Origin: Bradyrhizobium macuxiense
Lineage (GTDB): Bacteria; Pseudomonadota; Alphaproteobacteria; Rhizobiales; Xanthobacteraceae
NCBI RefSeq assembly: GCF_001542415.1
Contig: NZ_LNCU01000056.1
Span: 1-35,127, forward strand
Reading direction: 5' to 3'
DNA length: 35,127 nt
Shown here: one piece after another, positions 17,467-25,404 of the stretch
How positions within the stretch are numbered: position 1 is the first letter of the stretch
How the letters are laid out: each line of letters opens with the position of its first letter
The notes under the pieces: generated by a model
Told to the model about the DNA's origin: nothing
What the model saw: only the letters and a program-made list of their open reading frames with translations
Database searches by the model: none
Made by a program: the position numbers and the translations under genes

Positions 17467-18395
17467 TACCGACATCAGTCATCCTCATCGTCCTGATGCT
17501 GCTGATGTGTGCGGCGCTGACCTCGCTGTGGCTCGATGCACGACAACGGCGTGTCGACCGTCAGCTCGAGATAGCTCTACCGGCCGCTCAGGCGGCGAGC
17601 CTGCCGTCCATTCGCCGTGCCGAAACGGCGGCCCGCTGGCAGTCAATCCATCGCTTCACGAATTACAATCCCGACGTCACTTATACCTTTCATCCCGGCT
17701 ATGTGCTCCTGGCCGGCGTCTTTGCAGCGGGAGCCATCTTCTATGCCAACAATTTGTTGCATTTCCCGGTGCTCGAGGTGTCGGTCGCGGCCGCCGTCGT
17801 CGGCTTCCTGGTGGTGCGGGGCCTGTTCAAATGGCAGGAACGGCGTTTTGCCAATCAACTCTTCCGCCAACTTCCTGATGCGATCCAGTTGGTGACAAGC
17901 ACCGTCCGATCGGGGCTCCCCGTCAACGAAGCCTTTCGCACGATCGCTCGCGAAATGCCGCAGCCGACATCCGGGCAGTTCGCCATCGTCTGCAGCGAGT
18001 TGAGTCTCGGAAGGCCCCCAGAGGAAGCCGTCGAGGCCGTCTATCGGCGCACGCAAGTATCGGAGTATGCGATGTTTGCGGTGACGCTCGCGGTTCAGTT
18101 GAAGTCGGGCGGAAGTCTGGCCGAGACCTTGCATACGTTGGGTGAGACCGTGAGCCAGCGGGTCGCGCTCGCTGCGCGGGCGAAGGCACTGGCGGGAGAG
18201 GTGATCTTTTCCTCGCGCGCGCTTTCGCTTGCGCCGCTCATCGTTGGAGGGCTGCTCTACGCGATTAATCCGCGATCGGTCGATCTGCTGTTCACCGACC
18301 CGACCGGAAACAAGCTTCTGGCTTATGCCATAGGTTCGGTGGTGGCCGGGCACTTCGTCATTCGCTGGATGATCAGAAGGGAAACGACGCTATGA
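17463..18395 (+). CDS. tadB: Tad inner-membrane platform protein TadB
   Basis: 310 residues with an N-terminal membrane helix, a central pair of helices (about 75-120) and a C-terminal pair. The GspF/T2SSF domain is at about 135-270 ('FRQLPDAIQLVTSTVRSGLPVNEAFRTIAREMPQ', split here into motif landmarks LPDAI, GLPVNEA and 'SGGSLAETL'). It is expected to form the inner-membrane platform with TadC that couples CpaF ATP hydrolysis to pilin polymerisation. Overlaps of 4 bp with both cpaF and tadC indicate translational coupling. Confidence 0.94.
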   Translation: MIPTSVILIVLMLLMCAALTSLWLDARQRRVDRQLEIALPAAQAASLPSIRRAETAARWQSIHRFTNYNPDVTYTFHPGYVLLAGVFAAGAIFYANNLLHFPVLEVSVAAAVVGFLVVRGLFKWQERRFANQLFRQLPDAIQLVTSTVRSGLPVNEAFRTIAREMPQPTSGQFAIVCSELSLGRPPEEAVEAVYRRTQVSEYAMFAVTLAVQLKSGGSLAETLHTLGETVSQRVALAARAKALAGEVIFSSRALSLAPLIVGGLLYAINPRSVDLLFTDPTGNKLLAYAIGSVVAGHFVIRWMIRRETTL

Positions 18396-19300
18396 CCGGT
18401 AGTCTCGGCTTGGCTACTGTTGCCGTTGCAGTCGCGGCGGCAACTTGCGTGCTGATCATCCGCGAAATGCATCTCCGGGCCTTGAATACCCGTGTATCGA
18501 ATGCAGTTCTGGGCATTCCCGACCGGTCGAGTTCGTCGAAGGATCTGCTTGGATGGTTCTCGTCGGTCGGCGCGCGATATCGACGCTTCTATGCTGATGA
18601 AAACCTCGACCAGCTCCGAACCATTCTTCAATCATCAGGCTTCAACCATCATCGAATGTTGCCGATCTGGATCGGCGTAAAGGTCGTCAGCACGTTTCTG
18701 TTCCCGATCGCGGCCTTCATCGTTGCGCAGCTTCTTGAAAGGCCGCTGAGCGACGTTCTGATCTTCACGCTGGTGGGCCTGGTGATCGGAATCATGGGGC
18801 CGCGCTTGATCCTGCTGATGGTAAAGCGGAGGTTCGATAAGGCCATCAGGCTCGGTACGCCGGATACAATTGATCTGCTGGTTGTGTGCAGCGAAGCGGG
18901 AATGGGCCTAGAGAGCGGCCTCGAACGCGTGGCCGAAGAGATGAAGGAGACCAATCCGGCCATGGCGCAGGTGTTGCGCGGTCTTCTCGATGATCTCCGG
19001 ATGTTGCCGAACCGCGCGGATGCATTCGAGAAGCTCGCGTCGACGTCGGAGGGTCTGCGCCGCTTCGGCACCATGGTCAGCCAGAGCCTGCAGTACGGAA
19101 CACCGTTGAGCCAAGCGTTGCGCAGTATCGCGGTCGATCTTCGTCGTGAGCGAATTACCAAGCTGGAAGAACGAGCACACAAGCTTGGCGCCAAGCTGAC
19201 CGTTCCGATGGTGCTGTTCTTGCTCCCCGCCATGTTCGTCATCCTGGGTGGAAGCTCGTTCCTGCACCTCATGGGTGCGTTCAACAACATCGGTAAGTAA
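18392..19300 (+). CDS. tadC: Tad inner-membrane platform protein TadC
   Basis: 302 residues, paralogous to TadB. There is an N-terminal helix (about 5-24), two helices near 95-130, a GspF domain ('GTPDTIDLLVVCSEAGMGLESGLERVAEEM', with conserved DLLVVCSEAG and 'YGTPLSQALRSIAVDLR') and a final helix ('VPMVLFLLPAMFVILGG'). It overlaps the tadB stop by ATGA. It ends three bases before the methyltransferase-like gene, so the latter belongs to the same transcript. Confidence 0.94.
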   Translation: MTGSLGLATVAVAVAAATCVLIIREMHLRALNTRVSNAVLGIPDRSSSSKDLLGWFSSVGARYRRFYADENLDQLRTILQSSGFNHHRMLPIWIGVKVVSTFLFPIAAFIVAQLLERPLSDVLIFTLVGLVIGIMGPRLILLMVKRRFDKAIRLGTPDTIDLLVVCSEAGMGLESGLERVAEEMKETNPAMAQVLRGLLDDLRMLPNRADAFEKLASTSEGLRRFGTMVSQSLQYGTPLSQALRSIAVDLRRERITKLEERAHKLGAKLTVPMVLFLLPAMFVILGGSSFLHLMGAFNNIGK

Positions 19301-19303
19301 GTC

Positions 19304-19951
19304 ATGAGTGCCGTGACCCTGTCGACAAACCTGGCTTACGATAGGACGCTCCGATTCCTGGGCAGCGCCTGGTTCATGCTGCTGGCGCTTTGCGTCGCGC
19401 TCAAGCTTGGAACTTCGTCCGTTGAATCTCTGGCGTCGTTTCTATCCAGCCTCTGCCTCGCAACCTTTTACGTGCTTCTGTCAGTGCTGGTTTTCACGCG
19501 TCCGGCCGCGAAGGCATCCGTCGATGGTCTGATGCCGAGAATAGCTGCATTCGTCGGCACCTATATGCCATGGACGATCACCTTCCTCGGCAAGACGGAG
19601 GGAGCGTTGCCGAACGTGGCGTCGACCGTCTGCGTGCTGGTGGGCATGATCATGATGCTCGTCACGATCCGGCATCTGGGGCGGTCGTTCAGCATCGTGC
19701 CGCAGGCGCATGCAGTGGTGCAAACCGGTCCGTATCGATGGATCAAGCATCCGCTCTATCTGGCAGAGGAAATCGCGATACTTGGCGTCGTGCTGCAATA
19801 TCTGAGCCCGCTGACGGTGGCTTTGCTGATCCTGCATATCGGCATCCAGGTATCGAGAATTCTTTACGAGGAAGACCTGCTTCGGCGCACGCTTCCCGAG
19901 TACGCCAGTTACGAAGCGACGCGCTGGAGACTGGTTCCGTTTGTCTGGTGA
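19304..19951 (+). CDS. Isoprenylcysteine carboxyl methyltransferase-like integral membrane protein
   Basis: 215 residues with about five membrane helices. The C-terminal half carries the ICMT/PEMT family landmarks 'QTGPYRWIKHPLYLAEE' and 'RILYEEDLLRRTLPEYASYEATRWRLVPFVW', which bind S-adenosylmethionine in characterised members. It sits three bases after tadC and 54 bases before tadE, fully inside the Tad operon. Bacterial relatives are mostly uncharacterised. Since the CpaA here lacks a pilin N-methylase domain, one hypothesis is that this enzyme methylates pilin or another Tad component; a lipid or unrelated substrate is equally possible. Confidence 0.85.
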   Translation: MSAVTLSTNLAYDRTLRFLGSAWFMLLALCVALKLGTSSVESLASFLSSLCLATFYVLLSVLVFTRPAAKASVDGLMPRIAAFVGTYMPWTITFLGKTEGALPNVASTVCVLVGMIMMLVTIRHLGRSFSIVPQAHAVVQTGPYRWIKHPLYLAEEIAILGVVLQYLSPLTVALLILHIGIQVSRILYEEDLLRRTLPEYASYEATRWRLVPFVW

Positions 19952-20005
19952 GCGGCCGTGATGGCCGCATTGCCGTGGGTTTGACGATCGTTCGAAGGTG
20001 CTGAC

Positions 20006-20482
20006 GTGCTGCATTCTTTGCCCAATAGGGACAGGGTTGTGAGCCGCAAACGCTTCATCGCGGATCAGCGCGGCGCGGTCGCGTTCGAGATGCCCTTTGT
20101 CTACCTCTTCTTGTTCATGATCGTGCTCTTGCCGCTCGCCGACCTTGGTATAATGGGCTTTCAGTTCATCTCCGCGTTCCAGGCCTTGCGCGGGTTCGGG
20201 CAATCCATTCAGTATTCCCCGCCACCAGACGTCACGAGCGCGTCGACCTGGACAACGGCCGCACTCGCGAAGGCGGATGCCAATTATCCGATCTCCAATT
20301 TTCAACTTGTTTGTGGCGACAGCGGTACGGTGTGTTCGTCAAGCAATACCGTGTCACCAAAGTACTATTCGTACACGACGAGCATCACCTTGCAGCCGAT
20401 GGTGCTGAAATCGGTGCTGTGCACGAGTGGCAATACAAATCCTTGTACATTCACGCTGCCTTATTCCGAACGGTTTCAATAA
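20006..20482 (+). CDS. tadE: TadE-like pseudopilin (minor pilin)
   Basis: 158 residues from GTG at 20006 (GAAGG ribosome site). A GTG at 20039 giving MSRKRFIADQRG is also plausible. The processing motif DQRG^AVAFEMPF with Glu at +5 is followed by a hydrophobic helix (VYLFLFMIVLLPLADLGIMGF). The periplasmic part has two cysteine pairs ('LVCGDSGTVCSS', 'VLCTSGNTNPCTF'). TadE pseudopilins are cleaved by the prepilin peptidase and are thought to prime or cap the Tad pilus. The next gene starts eight bases downstream. Confidence 0.85.
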   Translation: MLHSLPNRDRVVSRKRFIADQRGAVAFEMPFVYLFLFMIVLLPLADLGIMGFQFISAFQALRGFGQSIQYSPPPDVTSASTWTTAALAKADANYPISNFQLVCGDSGTVCSSSNTVSPKYYSYTTSITLQPMVLKSVLCTSGNTNPCTFTLPYSERFQ

Positions 20483-20490
20483 GGTGTTCC

Positions 20491-21810
20491 ATGCGTAACC
20501 TGCTCCGTTGCCGTCGAGGTTCAGCCGCATTCGCAACCGTGATTGCCCTGATCCCGTTGATCGGGGTGATGGCGCTCGGAGGCGAGGCGGGATCGTGGTA
20601 CGTTACCCAGCAACGTGCGCAAAATGCTGCCGATGCGGCAGCCTATTCGGGCGGCATGTGGGTGGCCTGCTCGCTCGCCCCGTCGATCTGCACTGCCGAC
20701 ACCCAAACGATGGACTATCGCGGCAAGGAGTTCGCGGCGCAGAACACCTTCTGCAACAACGGCGACACGGCGTCCTATCCGGGTAGCCGGTGTGTGACGC
20801 TTCCGAGCAGCATCACTCAGACCGTCACAATCGCCTCGCTTACGTCCTGGAACGGGGCGAGTGGAAACTTTGTTCAGGCCACCGTCAGCCAGCAGCAGCC
20901 GACATACCTTGCGAAGGTGCTCGGTCTGTCCTCCGTCACGATCGGCGCGACAGCCGTCGCACAGGTCGACACGCTGGCGAAGCCACCCTGCGTTTTGGCA
21001 TTAACAACCATTACGTTTCAGGGAAGCCCGACTGTATCTTCCTCAGATTGCGGCATTGCGGCGGACAGTAGCGCCGACAATGCAATCGGGTTTACGGGCA
21101 ACAACGGCATCCAGGTCAATGCGCCAAGCTACGCCGTGGGCAACTGCTCCCAGACGGGCGGCACCCAATGCAATAGCGTAAAGACGTATCAGCAGTCGAT
21201 ACCTGATCCACTGAGTGCGTTGAACACGGCGATATCGGCGTTGAAGACGTCGGATTTTCCGAACAAGCAGTGCAGTACAAAATCACAGCCGATGTCGTAT
21301 GAAGCAGGTTCCTGCTATAATGATGGTAATGTATCCCTAAGCGGCTCCCTAAGCGGCACCTACTACTTCAACGGCAGCGTCACAATAAGTAGCTCGTCGA
21401 CATCGGTAACTGGAACTGCCACCCTGGTCATCTTCGGAAACGGATCCCTGAAGATCAACGGAGGACCGACGATCCAACTCACGGCGGTGACGTCTCCTGC
21501 GGGGCCGTTGTCTGCGTCGGCCTTGGCTTTGCTGACTGGCGTTGTCATCTATGATGGTGAGACCACGACGAAAAATCAAAGCGTCAACATCAGTGGCAGT
21601 TCGACGAGCTACTTCGATGGCACGGTCTATGCGCCAAAGGCTGCCTTGAACTATGGAGGTAATAGTACTTCATCTGCCCCCAGTCCCGGTTGCTACCAGG
21701 TGATCGCATTGCAGGTGAATTTTACAGGCAATACGACGCTGGACAATTCAGGTTGTGCCTCGACCTCTACCGTGCAGCCCAATGTCCAGACCGTGCGTTT
21801 GGTGCAGTGA
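20491..21810 (+). CDS. tadG: TadG-like Tad pilus protein with beta-rich C-terminus
   Basis: 439 residues from the ATG at 20491. The N-terminus is the TadG/TadE_N type: 'RRGSAAFATVIALIPLIGVMALGGEAGSWY', split into a membrane helix and then 'QQRAQNAADAAAYSGG', the standard signature of putative Flp pilus-assembly TadG proteins. Beyond about residue 170 I see no von Willebrand A domain (no DxSxS MIDAS). Instead there is a Ser/Thr/Gly/Asn-rich, strand-repeating region ('TYYFNGSVTISSS', 'ATLVIFGNGSLKINGG') suggestive of a beta-helix. Several Cys are scattered through it. Codon use becomes more AT-rich there. The TGA overlaps the next ATG (TGATG). Confidence 0.85.
   Translation: MRNLLRCRRGSAAFATVIALIPLIGVMALGGEAGSWYVTQQRAQNAADAAAYSGGMWVACSLAPSICTADTQTMDYRGKEFAAQNTFCNNGDTASYPGSRCVTLPSSITQTVTIASLTSWNGASGNFVQATVSQQQPTYLAKVLGLSSVTIGATAVAQVDTLAKPPCVLALTTITFQGSPTVSSSDCGIAADSSADNAIGFTGNNGIQVNAPSYAVGNCSQTGGTQCNSVKTYQQSIPDPLSALNTAISALKTSDFPNKQCSTKSQPMSYEAGSCYNDGNVSLSGSLSGTYYFNGSVTISSSSTSVTGTATLVIFGNGSLKINGGPTIQLTAVTSPAGPLSASALALLTGVVIYDGETTTKNQSVNISGSSTSYFDGTVYAPKAALNYGGNSTSSAPSPGCYQVIALQVNFTGNTTLDNSGCASTSTVQPNVQTVRLVQ
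21334..21357 (+). repeat. 12-bp tandem repeat inside the TadG-like gene
   Basis: TCCCTAAGCGGC is present twice back to back, giving a SLSG-SLSG duplication in the beta-rich region. An in-frame slippage event is likely. Confidence 0.85.
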
Positions 21811-22220
21811 TGAGAAAGCTTGACCAGCGGGGTGTCGCGGCCCTTGAGTTCTGCCTCATTGCTGTGCCTTTGTTTACGCTGATCTTCGCCATCTTTGATT
21901 TCGGACGGTATGCGATCACGATGCAATCGCTGCGCATGCTTGCGGATGCGGGTGCTCGGGCGAACATGATCAGTTGCTATACACCTGCCGTCGTGGCGGC
22001 CACATCACCATCCGGTTGCACGGGTGACTATCTGACGACCACACAGAAGCAGACCGTTGCTCCTTTCCTATATGCTGCTGGTCTTACGCCTACGGTGAGC
22101 ACGACCGCGGGGACCTCCGCGCTCACCGTGACGGCGTCTCAGTCGGGCTTCACTATGATGATGCCGATCTGGGGAACGTCCTTGAACGCGCCGAGCGCGT
22201 CCACAAAGATTCCATTCTAG
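21810..22220 (+). CDS. TadE-like pseudopilin, second copy
   Basis: 136 residues from the ATG at 21810 that overlaps the preceding stop by one base. The frame extends upstream to 21690 but that part lies inside the TadG-like gene. The class IVb-like site is QRG^VAALEFCL, with Glu at +5, followed by a hydrophobic helix (IAVPLFTLIFAIFDFGRYAI), the textbook TadE_N pattern. The periplasmic part is about 85 residues and has a Cys pair (ISCY...SGCTGDY). It is likely a minor pilin partner of the other TadE and TadG proteins. It ends the first Tad gene block. Confidence 0.87.
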   Translation: MRKLDQRGVAALEFCLIAVPLFTLIFAIFDFGRYAITMQSLRMLADAGARANMISCYTPAVVAATSPSGCTGDYLTTTQKQTVAPFLYAAGLTPTVSTTAGTSALTVTASQSGFTMMMPIWGTSLNAPSASTKIPF

Positions 22221-22596
22221 GCGTCCTGCCGGATGGTGGACGATTCGCCGGACATTGTGGGGCGGGCTGTCGGCGAAGGGGCGACCGTGCCCATCGGGCC
22301 GGCTGTGGATCGCCCCGCCAGGTACCGAAAGTGGTGCGCGCTGGCAACATCGGGGAGTTTTCTCCCGCGTTGCCGCGGCGTGGTTGTGGACTCTCCTTGC
22401 AAAGGGGGCGGGGGGCGGATGATGATCTTGGTGCCGTATTTTTTGCGGCTGGCACGCGGCCGGGAGTGTTCGGCCGGAACTGATGTGCACCTCAGTTCAG
22501 CGTGCCGGGAATGGGAATTCGCAAGTAACTATTTGTAGTCGGACAGACTGTAAGCTCTACAGCGTGGTGCACGAAGGAGAGTGATCGGGAAGCCGG
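22221..22596. other. Intergenic gap splitting the Tad locus
   Basis: No coding sequence is supported between the second tadE and cpaC; frames here are short and random-looking. Because every earlier junction in the locus is tight, a gap of this size suggests a separate promoter for cpaC and the genes after it. Confidence 0.55.
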
Positions 22597-22634
22597 GGCC
22601 GTAAATCTACGGAGTTGGCCGTGAGACTCACGGC
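22597..22634 (+). promoter_or_regulatory. Two tandem dyads upstream of cpaC (putative operator or leader structure)
   Basis: GGCCGT-N6-ACGG (from 22597) and GGCCGT-N7-ACGG (from 22617) repeat with 20-bp spacing, i.e. about two helical turns. The second is a perfect 17-bp palindrome, GCCGTGAG-A-CTCACGGC (22618-22634), ending 14 bases before the cpaC ATG and just upstream of its AAGGGG ribosome site. It fits a dimeric regulator bound twice on one DNA face, or an RNA hairpin that limits translation. Confidence 0.5.
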
Positions 22635-22648
22635 GAAGGGGATTCGAA

Positions 22649-24271
22649 ATGAGTGGCGGTCGCGTTTGGGGTAGCGCGGGACGTAGGTTTGTCGCCTTGG
22701 GCGTGATGGCTCTTGGCGCTCCGCTCGTGCTGATTCATTCCACCGATTGCGCAGGTGCAGCAGAGCGGCGGGCATCTTCCGGCGGCGTCTTCGTCAGCGA
22801 AATGACTGACGTCCAGCGCGTCAGGGTGACCATCAACAAGTCGCGCACCTTCAAGGTCGATACGGCGTTTTCGACGATCGTCGCGGGCTCGCCTGACATC
22901 GTCGACGTGAAGTCGCTGAGCGACCATCTGATCTACATCCAGGGCAAGAAGACCGGCAGCACCAACGTCATTCTGTTCGACAGCGCGATGAAGCAGATCG
23001 GCATCCTCGATGTCCAAGTCACCTTGGATATCGGCAGTCTGCAGCAGAATATCCAAGCCAGCACGGGTGCGCGTGGCATTCGTGTGTCGACGTCCGAAGG
23101 TCAGGTCGTGCTGAGCGGTACGGCGGTCGACGCCGTGACCGCCGACCGAGCCATGGCAATCGCCAAAGGCATCGTTCCCGAAGGCGGCGTTGTCGTCAAC
23201 GCGATGAGCGTCGCCGCGCCGCAGCAGGTGTTGTTGGAGGTTCGCTTCCTCGAGGTCAATCGTAACGCAGGCCGCGATCTCGGCATAAACCTCTATGCGG
23301 CGAACGCTAACGGGACGAACGTTGCGAACACCGGTCTTGGTGCAGCTACGGCGGCGCGCGTGCCGATCGGTGGCGTCAATGGTTCCGTTGGCTCTCCTCC
23401 CACCGGCAGCCTTCCGGTCCTCGGAACTATCGGTACCCTCGTTGGCGGTGCAACTGGCGTATCGCCGGCCCCGTTCGCAAGTATGTTGACCAGCATTCTC
23501 AGGACCAGCAATGGCGGCTCGGTGGATATGCTGATTACCGCCCTGGAGACGAAGGGATTGGCGCGTAGCCTGGCGGAACCAAATCTGATCGCACTTTCTG
23601 GCGACTCCGCCCGCTTCCTGGCCGGCGGCGAATTTCCGGTGCCGATCCCGACCCAGACGACGAACGGCTTTCCCACCGTCACGATCGACTACAAGAAGTT
23701 TGGTGTCGAATTGGGGTTTGTCCCCACCGTCCTCTCACGCGGCGTGATCAACCTCCGGGTCGAGCCATCGGTCAGCGAGCTCGATTTCGCCAACGCGATC
23801 ACGATCCAGGGGACGACGGTTCCGGCTTTGACGGTTCGCAACGCGCGCACCACGGTCGAACTGCGCGACGGCCAGAGCTTTGCGATCGCCGGACTTCTTC
23901 AGACCAGAAATGCGCAGGGGGTCTCGCAATTGCCGTGGATCGGCTCTGTGCCCGTGCTTGGCGCCCTGTTCAGCAGCAAGTCGTACCAGCAGCAGGAAAC
24001 CGATCTGGTCATCATCGTCACGCCGCACCTGGTTGCGCCGGCGGCGCCCGGTCAGCAGCTGGCGTCGCCGCTCGACTCCCGCCTGCCGGCCAACGATGTC
24101 GATTTCTTCCTCAACGGCCAGATGGACGTGCGCAAGCGCTACGACGACTATGTCAGCTCCGGCGGCAATCTGAAGGGGCCGTATGGGCACATTATCGCTC
24201 CGACTGCCACCGCGCCCGTTCCGGTGCCGGCCGCTGCCGTGGAGCAGCCGGTCGTGAAGACCCTGAACTAG
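22649..24271 (+). CDS. cpaC: Tad outer-membrane secretin CpaC/RcpA
   Basis: 540 residues. An N-terminal signal region (about 1-37) is followed by the CpaC/RcpA N-domain ('TINKSRTFKVDTAFSTIVAG', 'LIYIQGKKTGSTNVILFD', about 50-115), a BON-like domain ('GIRVSTSEGQVVLSGTAVDAVTADRAM', about 145-190) and the secretin domain (about 190-470) with 'LAEPNLIALSGDSARFLAGGEFPVPIP' and 'TDLVIIVTPHLVAP'. It forms the outer-membrane pore for the Tad pilus. In the common Tad order cpaC lies between cpaB and cpaE; here it follows the minor pilins after a gap. AAGGGG precedes the start. Confidence 0.95.
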   Translation: MSGGRVWGSAGRRFVALGVMALGAPLVLIHSTDCAGAAERRASSGGVFVSEMTDVQRVRVTINKSRTFKVDTAFSTIVAGSPDIVDVKSLSDHLIYIQGKKTGSTNVILFDSAMKQIGILDVQVTLDIGSLQQNIQASTGARGIRVSTSEGQVVLSGTAVDAVTADRAMAIAKGIVPEGGVVVNAMSVAAPQQVLLEVRFLEVNRNAGRDLGINLYAANANGTNVANTGLGAATAARVPIGGVNGSVGSPPTGSLPVLGTIGTLVGGATGVSPAPFASMLTSILRTSNGGSVDMLITALETKGLARSLAEPNLIALSGDSARFLAGGEFPVPIPTQTTNGFPTVTIDYKKFGVELGFVPTVLSRGVINLRVEPSVSELDFANAITIQGTTVPALTVRNARTTVELRDGQSFAIAGLLQTRNAQGVSQLPWIGSVPVLGALFSSKSYQQQETDLVIIVTPHLVAPAAPGQQLASPLDSRLPANDVDFFLNGQMDVRKRYDDYVSSGGNLKGPYGHIIAPTATAPVPVPAAAVEQPVVKTLN

Positions 24272-24283
24272 AGGAGCGAGGAG

Positions 24284-24679
24284 ATGACCATCAGATATCT
24301 GGCTCTGCTCGCACCCTTGCTGCTCGGGGGATGCTACGGGGTCGCAGGTCACGACGAGGTCGATCGCTATTTCCAGCGCTCCGACACCATCACGATGACC
24401 GCAGGCGATGCCAAGCAGGTCAACGCTGCCACCCATACGATCCATCCGTGGCCGCGCTACGTTGGCGACCGCAGGATCGCGTACGACGCCCGGCGCACGG
24501 GTGAGGCCGTCAAGCGCTACGGCGCCACACAACGGCCGGTGGATCAGCTTCCCGACATAAGCGAACCCGGGATAGCAATGGGCCAGGCGCCGCCCGTCAC
24601 GACGAATGTCAACGTAAACGGTTTGCCGCCGGGTACTGCGTCCGGTGTAGCGGTGCCGGTCGGGACAGGGGGCAGGTAA
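24284..24679 (+). CDS. Short lipoprotein in the CpaD position of the Tad locus
   Basis: 131 residues with a lipoprotein signal (LLAPLLLGGC, lipobox Cys17). The mature part contains 'YFQRSDTITMTAGDAKQVNAATHTIHPWP' split by DTITMTAGDA and THTIHPWPRY, then a low-complexity Pro/Val/Gly tail. Canonical CpaD lipoproteins are about 200 or more residues, and I do not see their full domain. Similar short proteins are, as far as I recall, common in Bradyrhizobium genomes. Its place directly after the secretin gene (12 bases) suggests a secretin pilotin-like or CpaD-replacing role, but that is inference. Confidence 0.75.
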   Translation: MTIRYLALLAPLLLGGCYGVAGHDEVDRYFQRSDTITMTAGDAKQVNAATHTIHPWPRYVGDRRIAYDARRTGEAVKRYGATQRPVDQLPDISEPGIAMGQAPPVTTNVNVNGLPPGTASGVAVPVGTGGR

Positions 24680-24792
24680 GGGTCAACGGGGGTCGCCTCG
24701 GAGGCGGGCCCATGTCGTCATTGGGATCATTTCTTTTGGTCGTTCTGGTGAAATTGATTGCGGTCTATCGGCGGGGGCTGTGGGGTAGCGAG

Positions 24793-25338
24793 ATGCGTCG
24801 CCTGTTTCTGGCATTGATCTGTTGCTGGCTGGGGATAGGCCTCGCGGCGTGTGACTACACGACGAGGGAGGCCGCCGTTTTGGCCCCCAAGGATCCCGGT
24901 GGCCCGGATCCCGTGCAGGAGCCGACGGACGTCAAATACTACCCGTCGGACGAGCCGGTGCGGTTGGGGCTGGAGGCCTACAACCGCGGCGCCTACGGGA
25001 TTGCCCAGCGCTATTTCAAGGACGCGGTCGAGAAGTCGCCGAAGGACGTGACGGCCTGGGTTGGGCTCGCGGCGAGCTATGATCGCATTCGTCGCTTCGA
25101 TCTTGCCGACCAGGCCTATGCGCAGGCGATTCGCCTGGGAGGCCGCACCGTCCAGATCCTGAACGACCAGGGGTATTCGTACATGCTGCGCGGCAATCTG
25201 GGCGCGGCGCGGCGAAAGTTCGATGAGGCGCGTTCGCTCGATCCCACCAACCCCGTGATCGCCAACAACCTCGAGCTCCTCAACGGCAGCCGGCGGTTCA
25301 TCGAGCGGCCGCCGAACAACCAGCCTTCGGCGGAATAA
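24793..25338 (+). CDS. tadD: TPR lipoprotein TadD
   Basis: 181 residues from the ATG at 24793, which opens straight into a lipoprotein signal (MRRLFLALICCWLGIGLAAC). The 24712 start would put 27 residues ahead of it. At least three tetratricopeptide units follow: 'RLGLEAYNRGAYGIAQRYFKDAVEKSP', 'TAWVGLAASYDRIRRFDLADQAYAQAIRLG' and 'ILNDQGYSYMLRGNLGAARRKFDEARSLDP'. TadD-type TPR lipoproteins help secretin assembly as pilotins in Tad systems. It is the last gene of the locus and is convergent with the next minus-strand gene, 66 bp away. Confidence 0.87.
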   Translation: MRRLFLALICCWLGIGLAACDYTTREAAVLAPKDPGGPDPVQEPTDVKYYPSDEPVRLGLEAYNRGAYGIAQRYFKDAVEKSPKDVTAWVGLAASYDRIRRFDLADQAYAQAIRLGGRTVQILNDQGYSYMLRGNLGAARRKFDEARSLDPTNPVIANNLELLNGSRRFIERPPNNQPSAE

Positions 25339-25404
25339 CACCTCTCATTGCTTCGCGTTTGGCGTCGTGTTTGCCGCGCCTGTGCCTGGCGGCGGCTGCC
25401 CAAT

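Noticed and set aside
20311..20490. N-terminal extension of the TadG-like gene
   Set aside because: It overlaps the upstream tadE in another frame; the real start at 20491 precedes the pilus-protein N-terminal signature.
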